A stretch of DNA of 9,064 nt from Synergistaceae bacterium (lineage in GTDB: Bacteria > Synergistota > Synergistia > Synergistales > Aminobacteriaceae). The DNA lies in NCBI GenBank assembly GCA_022837505.1, contig JALHFZ010000067.1, forward strand, positions 1 through 9,064. The letters run 5' to 3'. This document shows, piece by piece, positions 1 through 5,327 of the stretch. The notes under the pieces were generated by a model that worked only from the letters and a program-made list of their open reading frames with translations, was not told where the DNA came from and searched no databases. A program made the position numbers and the translations under genes. Within the stretch, counting starts at the first letter, position 1. The number at the start of each line of letters is the position of its first letter.

Positions 1-572
1 CCCGTAAGCTTCCGTTCGGTTTCAGCGAGCTCTTCCGGGCAGAACAGCATGCGGGGAACGGCATCATCCCGGCCCCGACCCTGCGCAAGGCCCCGAAGGA
101 GCGCAAGATAGCCGCCGTAGCCGCGGTCGAACGAGAGACAGTCTACGTACTTCCACAAGGCCTCCGCCGTGCAGCTCCGAAGCTCCGTATTCACGTACCC
201 CCCGCCCATGCTGACGACGGCGCGAGAACCGAACGCTTCTTTAATGAGGCGGCCCGTCGCAAGCGCTCCGGCGAGAGAGCCCGGGAACGGAACGGATACG
301 CAAAAAAGGATTTCAGGCCCGGTATTTTCAGCGCCTTTGGCGCCATCGGCAGTTTTCAGGCTGGCGTCGGCGGCGGCAATCTCCGCCAGCAGTTCGCGGA
401 TACAAGGTTCAAGAAATTCCTTCATGACAGGTCTGTCGAGCGCTTTTTCGATGTCTGCAAAACGGCGCACGCTCGAAGCAAGCGATTCGGCGTACCGCAC
501 GAGCGAAAACTCGGAATCGAACGCTTCGGTGACGAAGTCGGCCAGGTCTTCGAGCGGCTGGGGCAGCTCCCC
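1..572 (-). CDS. B12-binding radical SAM-type protein, partial at both ends
   Basis: A minus-strand frame is open from about 572 to the left edge and reads as convincing protein: an amphipathic stretch (DFVTEAFDSEFSLVRYAESL), then a Rossmann-like segment with FCVSVPFPGSL, GALATGRLIKEAFG, VVSMGGGYVNTELR and YVDCLSFDRGYGG. This pattern resembles the cobalamin-binding N-terminal domain of B12-dependent radical SAM proteins: a strand, a row of small residues, a glycine-rich MGGGY loop, then a DRGYG turn. The CxxxCxxC cluster motif would lie past the left edge and is not seen. The native N-terminus is missing. Upstream of about 572 the same frame stays open but becomes the antisense of the neighbouring glutamate-synthase-like gene. 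In-frame internal start candidates (GTG at 500-498, ATG at 425-423) would give a protein lacking the region already read as coding. The family is inferred from motif style; the substrate is unknown. Confidence 0.6.
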
Positions 573-1310
573 TTCTGGAACGAGGATTTCCTGGTCAAGA
601 GGGTTGCGGAACTCAGAAAACTCGGAGCTGAGCGGGTATGCTTTAAGGTGGGCCCCTTCGACCCCCGGGACCTCGTCCGGATTCTCAAGGCGGCGTCGAA
701 GGCCGGCGTCGACATGGTCACCTTCGACGGCGGAGGGGGCGGCTCGGGGAGCAGCCCCGCCAAGATGATGAATGAATGGGGGATCCCCACGGTCTACATG
801 GAGAGCCTGCTCTACGATGTGCTGAAGAAAATGGACGAAAAGAGCTACCCCCTGCCCCAGGTGGTCATCGCGGGCGGCTTCGCCCTGGAGGACCAGATAT
901 ACAAGGGGCTGGCCCTCGGCGCCCCCTATATCGGCCTCGTGGGGGTGGGACGGGCCGCCATGGCCGCGGCCATGACGGGCAGCCAGATAGGCAAGATGAT
1001 CGACGAGGGGAACGTTCCCAAGAACCTCCAGAGGTTCGGAACAAGCCGGGACGAAATTTTCGAGGGAGTCCGGGAGCTGAAGGAGTTCTACGGAGATAAC
1101 GTGAAGGATATCTCCACGGGGGCGATCGGCGTGTACTCCTACCTTCGCAGAATTTCCGCCGGGCTGCGCCAGATGATGGCCCTGAACAGAAAGTTCACGC
1201 TGAAGAATATAGAGAGAGACGATATTGTCCCCCTCACCGAGCTTGCCGCCCAGGTGACGGGCCTGAAGACCTACAAGCAGGTCGCGGACGAGGAGATCGC
1301 AAAGCTGTAA
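567..1310 (+). CDS. FMN-binding glutamate synthase-like protein, 5'-truncated
   Basis: The protein resembles the C-terminal half of the FMN-dependent central domain of glutamate synthase (GltS-like, PF01645 type). Recognisable features are LPFWNEDF at the first trusted residues, a CFKVGPFDP strand, VDMVTFDGGGGGSGSSP (phosphate/FMN loop), MMNEWGIPTVY, VVIAGGF and LALGAPYIGLVGVGRAA, which are the barrel strands and second phosphate loop. The stop is TAA at 1308-1310. No ATG, GTG or TTG occurs in frame between the left edge and GTG at 648, and trusted homology starts before 648, so the real N-terminus (several hundred residues in stand-alone family members) is lost. The Cys spacing that binds the 3Fe-4S cluster in canonical GltB is absent; one Cys is visible in the whole segment. 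It is therefore better called a glutamate-synthase-family protein than a proven GOGAT subunit. The frame upstream to position 3 is also open but is antisense to the radical SAM-type gene. Confidence 0.75.
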   Translation, partial: LPFWNEDFLVKRVAELRKLGAERVCFKVGPFDPRDLVRILKAASKAGVDMVTFDGGGGGSGSSPAKMMNEWGIPTVYMESLLYDVLKKMDEKSYPLPQVVIAGGFALEDQIYKGLALGAPYIGLVGVGRAAMAAAMTGSQIGKMIDEGNVPKNLQRFGTSRDEIFEGVRELKEFYGDNVKDISTGAIGVYSYLRRISAGLRQMMALNRKFTLKNIERDDIVPLTELAAQVTGLKTYKQVADEEIAKL

Positions 1311-1417
1311 GTTGTCACTGGTTTTCTCGCTCTGAAGTTATTCCATATCTCCCGGCAGAGGAGTCGCCTTACGGAGACACCACCCCTCCCAGGATCCAGG
1401 AGGACCGCAAAGAACAA

Positions 1418-1466
1418 GAAAAGAGGAGGAATGGCTTTTGTATTCAAGCCATTTTCTCCTCTTTTC
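1418..1466. terminator. Long hairpin between convergent genes, probable bidirectional terminator
   Basis: Two nearly perfect inverted arms (1418-1437 and 1446-1466) enclose an 8-nt loop; about 19 base pairs form, with one bulge. The outer part of each arm is purine-rich on one side (GAAAAGAGGAG) and U-rich on the other (CTCCTCTTTTC), so transcripts from either strand end in a U-rich segment. It lies 108 nt after the plus-strand stop at 1310 and 47 nt after the minus-strand stop at 1513, as expected for a shared terminator of converging transcription units. Confidence 0.7.
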
Positions 1467-1512
1467 CAGTATCAGCGTGAGGGCATATTCCGCTGGCTTC
1501 AGGAAAAATCCT

Positions 1513-2850
1513 TCAGAACTTTGATTTTTTCAGCACCCACCAGGGGGCCATGCTGGAGTCGAGATGACCTCGCCCTGTCATCTGCCAGAGTATGGCGAAG
1601 GCCGACCATAAACGGGTGGATAAAGTAAATACGGGCATGAGGGGGAGGAGAGGGATGAGCCACGCATCCTCCCGGGGACGTTCGGAAAGGAAGAAAAGCA
1701 TGACGAGGAAGAAAAAACTCTCCACTGCAAAATAGAACAGGTAGACGAGTCCCATGATGATTCCCACTACAGCCAGGGGAACGCTGGCAAGAAGGAAGAC
1801 GGTGTAGACGAAGAGAAGCGGGGGGGTGACGATCTGAAAGAGGAGCCCTCCGACGGTGGAGACGATGAGGTTCGGCCATCCCATAAGCTTCGGAGAGAAA
1901 GACCGAAAATGTTTAATAAAGTAGAGATAGAAAAGGTCACCGTCCCATCGCAGTCTCTGCCGGAAGAATCCCCTGAATGTGTCGGGAACGTCTGTGTGCC
2001 CCATCACCTCGGGATCGAAGACAATGCGCATATTTCCGTGCCTTCCGAAGTAATTCTTTACCCTGAGGGTGAGGTCCAGGTCTTCTGCGGTGCCTGCATC
2101 CCATCCGCCGATGAGCGTGAGCACATCCCTCCTGAAAATGCCGAAGGCGCCGGAAATATTGTTCACAGCGTTGAATTCGCTGAGTCCCGTCTTGCTCGCC
2201 AGGATGGATACGAGGTATTCTATGGCCTGCAGTGCAGCCGCCGGTGAATCCCGCCAGTTTCTCACCCGGAGGCACCCGGAAACGCACATCACATCAGGAT
2301 CGTTGAAATGGCGGACGGCGTTCTGCACCATATCGTTGTCGAAGGACGTGTCGCCATCCATGGCCATGACTACATCACCGGTGGAGAGGGCAAATCCCGA
2401 GTTGAGAGAGGAGACCCTGCCCCCTCTCTTCCACTTGGGAAGAACCTTCAAAACCCTTCCCGGAAGTGACTTCACCTCATCTCCCATCTCCAGACCGGCA
2501 CGGTAGGTATCGTCATTGACTGAGGCACCGTCAATAACGGGGATTATCTCGATTATCCCGGGATAGACCTGATAGGCCAGGCTTCGAATGGTCTTCTGGA
2601 TGTCCTTCCCCTCCGAGTAGCAGGTAATAATGCATGACACGGAGGGATGCCGGTTCAGGATTTCAGGCCTGGAGTGCCTCTTCCTCAGGAGATATTTGAG
2701 AATTCCAGAAAAGACAAATATATAGTACGGAAGCTCAAGGGCGAGGATATAGGGAACAAACTGAAATACTACCACCCAGAGTTCAGAGGTAAGAGGGTCA
2801 TCTGTAAAGGACCGTATACCCCGGAAAAGGAAAAGCATCCATTCTTCCAT
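1513..2850 (-). CDS. Membrane-bound processive family 2 glycosyltransferase (exopolysaccharide synthase)
   Basis: A 445-residue inner-membrane GT2 enzyme of the PgaC / hyaluronan synthase / BcsA type. It should polymerise a beta-linked glycan from a nucleotide sugar at the cytoplasmic face and extrude it. The order of parts is: an N-terminal hydrophobic region (about 25-52), a GT-A domain (about 68-300), then hydrophobic segments (about 325-390) and a last one (about 397-422). Catalytic landmarks are all visible: D107 (VIDGAS), the DxD D165-G-D167 (AMDGDTS), the acid pair E256-D257 (TAEDLDL) as catalytic base, and Q298-xxRW302 (RQRLRW), the mark of processive synthases. NISGAFGIFRRD and GGWD match the acceptor region of this clan. 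There is no PilZ domain, unlike BcsA. It is the last gene of the operon, starting 6 nt after the stop of the zinc-ribbon gene; a weak GAAGGG (2861-2866) precedes the ATG. The sugar cannot be predicted. Family confidence is high; the role in export follows from the neighbours. Confidence 0.9.
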   Translation of the reverse strand: MEEWMLFLFRGIRSFTDDPLTSELWVVVFQFVPYILALELPYYIFVFSGILKYLLRKRHSRPEILNRHPSVSCIITCYSEGKDIQKTIRSLAYQVYPGIIEIIPVIDGASVNDDTYRAGLEMGDEVKSLPGRVLKVLPKWKRGGRVSSLNSGFALSTGDVVMAMDGDTSFDNDMVQNAVRHFNDPDVMCVSGCLRVRNWRDSPAAALQAIEYLVSILASKTGLSEFNAVNNISGAFGIFRRDVLTLIGGWDAGTAEDLDLTLRVKNYFGRHGNMRIVFDPEVMGHTDVPDTFRGFFRQRLRWDGDLFYLYFIKHFRSFSPKLMGWPNLIVSTVGGLLFQIVTPPLLFVYTVFLLASVPLAVVGIIMGLVYLFYFAVESFFFLVMLFFLSERPREDAWLIPLLPLMPVFTLSTRLWSAFAILWQMTGRGHLDSSMAPWWVLKKSKF

Positions 2851-2856
2851 AAAGAA

Positions 2857-4233
2857 TCAGCCCTTCAGCCTTGCCACCAGGGAAACGCCATCCTCCCCAT
2901 TCTGCCTGTCGCCAGGAAAAACAGCGGTCTTCACCAAAAGTTCCAGGTATGTGCCGTCTGGCTGGCGGGTGACGTCTTCCAGTTCCTTCACCTTTGACGC
3001 AAGCACGACGCACCCTTTTTTTCCCGTCTTGGGCAGGAGCAGGAGAAGGTCGTTCGCCGACGTCCTTGTGCTGATGTCCGTCTTCCGAATGATCCCTCGC
3101 AGCCGCTTCGTGAGACTGTCCATCATCTCTGATACTTTTCTCCATCCTGCGGACTCCCTGACCTCGCCAATATTCTGGAAAGAGATAATCATGAGACAGA
3201 AGGGTTCATCGGGCGGCCTTTCGGAGAGATCAAGCTGCCAGTTGAGAAGATGTCGGAATGGTTCCGGCTTCATGTAGTTCAGCGTGTCAAGGACCGAGTA
3301 CAAATCCTCAGTGCTGCCGCTCCGGACTGCCAAAATCCCCTTGTCGGAAAGGGCATACTCCCGATAGGTGCGTACCGACAGGTTTTCGGTCAAACTCCAG
3401 GTACCGCAGAGAAAACACCTGCACGAAACTTCCGGTTCAGCAAATGTCTGGGAGCATGATCCGCAGATGTAATTATCCGTTGGTTTATCGTAGTCCGACC
3501 CGATATGCCGCAGTCTTGCTCCGCAGTAGGGGCACTGCATCACCCCTTCCCTGATGAAGGAGTCTTCGGGGCCTACCCTTCCGCAGGTAAAACAGTGGAT
3601 GAACGACACCTGGCGGATGTCCATGCTCCTGCAGAAAGGACAGACGTCCACGTAGTTCAGATGGGCTCCGTCGCATTTGGGGCATTTCCTGATCCGGTCA
3701 ACGAGATCCTCTTCCCGGATATACCCCTTCTCGAGAAGTTCAGCAATCCAACCTGAAGATTCCAACAGTCCTCCGGACAGGTAATCCATAAGGGGGTAGG
3801 AATAGAGCCCTCTGGAGAGAGGATCAAGGACAGGTCTCAGTTTCTTCTCCTCCCGTGTGTAGAGGAATGCGAGGAGCCTGAGGTCAAGGCTTTTTTTGAG
3901 TGTATTTTCATCCACATCCCGGAAGCGCTTTATGATATTTCCTGCGAGGACCTCCATCTCTTCCCTGGTCCTGGCCAAACCGTCGCTTGCCTCCTGTTCC
4001 TCGTTCGACAGGAATTCATCAAGAAAAACCGGCAGAAGAGCAGTGTCATCTCCTTTCCGAATCTCCTTGAGGATCATGCGGCAGTCCTCCTTTTTCCCGC
4101 ATCCGGAAAGGATGAAGCCGTCCGGAAGCCCTTCTTCTCTATCCGCCAAAGCACCGGGAAGGTCATCGGGGTGTTCCAGGAAGGCAAGATGCAGTTTTCT
4201 TTCTTTTCCGTCCATGTCCTTCCCTTCTTTCAT
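2857..4233 (-). CDS. TackOD1-like zinc-ribbon protein with degenerate GGDEF domain (candidate c-di-GMP receptor)
   Basis: A 458-residue soluble protein with no signal peptide or membrane segment. Residues about 13-75 look like a receiver-type fold without its acidic phosphorylation site (LHLAFLE, then DGFILSG). Residues about 140-280 contain three four-cysteine zinc ribbons (C184/C187/C198/C201, C214/C217/C234/C237, C257/C260/C273/C276), with FIHCFTCGRVGPEDSF and LRHIGSDYD between them; this matches my memory of the TackOD1 output domain. Residues about 343-440 form a GGDEF-like domain (CLMIISFQNIGE ... LLLLLP) whose signature position reads SANDL, so cyclase activity is not expected. RKTD (383-386) sits exactly five residues before it, the position of the allosteric I-site RxxD. 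Inferred role: cytoplasmic nucleotide sensor controlling the adjacent glycosyltransferase. The gene overlaps the upstream HlyD-like gene by 4 nt (ATGA). The ATG at codon 7 (4215) has a better spaced AAGGG and is an alternative start. Confidence 0.8.
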   Translation of the reverse strand: MKEGKDMDGKERKLHLAFLEHPDDLPGALADREEGLPDGFILSGCGKKEDCRMILKEIRKGDDTALLPVFLDEFLSNEEQEASDGLARTREEMEVLAGNIIKRFRDVDENTLKKSLDLRLLAFLYTREEKKLRPVLDPLSRGLYSYPLMDYLSGGLLESSGWIAELLEKGYIREEDLVDRIRKCPKCDGAHLNYVDVCPFCRSMDIRQVSFIHCFTCGRVGPEDSFIREGVMQCPYCGARLRHIGSDYDKPTDNYICGSCSQTFAEPEVSCRCFLCGTWSLTENLSVRTYREYALSDKGILAVRSGSTEDLYSVLDTLNYMKPEPFRHLLNWQLDLSERPPDEPFCLMIISFQNIGEVRESAGWRKVSEMMDSLTKRLRGIIRKTDISTRTSANDLLLLLPKTGKKGCVVLASKVKELEDVTRQPDGTYLELLVKTAVFPGDRQNGEDGVSLVARLKG

Positions 4234-5327
4234 GATTCTCCGGAGAGCATCTGCATACTTTTCAGGAGAGAAAACCCGAAATGAACGGACACCGGCAGCC
4301 CCTCCACCCGGAGATGGCTGCTGAGTTCTTCGTCGAGGGCGATTCTCACTAGCAGGGTCTGCTTTCCCTCTCCCAGAACACCCGCCAGTTCGGCCGGTAT
4401 CCGCGCGGCGATCTCGGGGGCTGCCGATACCCGCCCGACAACTGAAAGGCTTCCCGGAAAACGAACGGTCACTTTTTCGCCCTCTCCGGTATAGGAGATG
4501 TGCCTGGGCTGCAAATAGGCCATTATGATCAGCGCCTCTGGTCTTCCCAGGAGGACGAGAGGGGCACCGCCTCCGACAAACTGTCCCTCGGAAGGCAAGA
4601 CATCAAGGATCCGCCCTTCATGGGGGCTGACCACAGAGAACAATCCCTTCCGCTCCTCAAGCCCCTTCATCTCCGCCTCGATTTGAGCGATCCTGCTGTT
4701 CCTCTGGGCAATGGACTCCTGTCTTGAGAAATCAGGAGCCTGAAGGAGAAGAAGGGACGTCCTTGCCTCGGAGAGAGCCATGAGAGCCTGCCTGTATCTG
4801 TCCTCGGCGGTGTCGACCTCTGCCCTGGTGGCTGCACCCTGACTGAAGAGGGACTGGATGGAATCCCTGTATTCCTTCTGGTACCGCTCATTTTCTTCTG
4901 CAATTCGGATCTTCCCATAGGCGGCACCTACTGGTGCTCTGCTTGAAGAAGCGGGTATTTCGGCCTTCAGCGAATCGAGCTCCGCCTTCAGGATATAAAT
5001 CCGCTGAGTAATCGCAGGATCCTCGAGGCGCATAAGCAGTTCCCCTTCGTCAGCCAGCGCCCCCGGTGAGGTGTATATTTTTTCAACTACTACCGGAAAG
5101 GGGCTGTTAATGCTCACCTTCCCCAGGGAGACCACTCCCGGCGCGTTGACAAAGAAAAGTGCCGCCCCAACTCTCCAAAGCAGGAAGAGCAGGGGTGTCG
5201 AGATCACCAAAACGAGGGCATACCATTTCCACTTCGGAACTGCACGCTTCGCAGGGCCGTAGCGGACTGAGAGCCCTCCTTCTTCATCGGGATTCTGTTT
5301 TTTCGGTGAGAAAAATTTTACTTTCAT
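4230..5327 (-). CDS. HlyD-type membrane fusion / periplasmic adaptor protein
   Basis: A 365-residue protein with a short basic cytoplasmic tail (1-33) and a single membrane anchor (about 35-60, WYALVLVISTPLLFLLWRVG). The rest lies in the periplasm. The first half of a lipoyl/biotinyl-type domain (about 63-103, ending GELLMRLEDP) is followed by a long alpha-helical hairpin rich in E, R, A and L (about 104-226), the second lipoyl half (about 229-261, VVSPHEGRILDV then GQFVGGGAPL) and a beta-barrel domain (about 262-350). This is the normal order of HlyD/EmrA-type adaptors, which link an inner-membrane exporter to a TolC channel. Here the only inner-membrane partner in the operon is the glycosyltransferase, recalling Alg44, the HlyD-like component of alginate export, although no PilZ domain is present. 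The start overlaps the stop of the channel gene by 4 nt (ATGA), with AAGGAG at 5336-5341, 8 nt upstream. The stop overlaps the next gene in the same way. Confidence 0.88.
   Translation of the reverse strand: MKVKFFSPKKQNPDEEGGLSVRYGPAKRAVPKWKWYALVLVISTPLLFLLWRVGAALFFVNAPGVVSLGKVSINSPFPVVVEKIYTSPGALADEGELLMRLEDPAITQRIYILKAELDSLKAEIPASSSRAPVGAAYGKIRIAEENERYQKEYRDSIQSLFSQGAATRAEVDTAEDRYRQALMALSEARTSLLLLQAPDFSRQESIAQRNSRIAQIEAEMKGLEERKGLFSVVSPHEGRILDVLPSEGQFVGGGAPLVLLGRPEALIIMAYLQPRHISYTGEGEKVTVRFPGSLSVVGRVSAAPEIAARIPAELAGVLGEGKQTLLVRIALDEELSSHLRVEGLPVSVHFGFSLLKSMQMLSGES

Noticed and set aside
169..768. Plus-strand 199-codon open frame rich in S, R and P
   Set aside because: It is out of phase with both recognised genes, has low-complexity composition typical of antisense GC-rich DNA, and crosses the strand-switch point without any family motif.
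422..790. Minus-strand 122-codon open frame ending in an ATGA overlap with the internal ATG at 425
   Set aside because: It overlaps confident glutamate-synthase-like coding on the other strand and is out of phase with the radical SAM-type reading; the overlap looks accidental.
1431..1628. Short plus-strand open frame of 65 codons
   Set aside because: It begins inside the terminator hairpin and runs antisense into the 3' end of the glycosyltransferase; no protein-like pattern.
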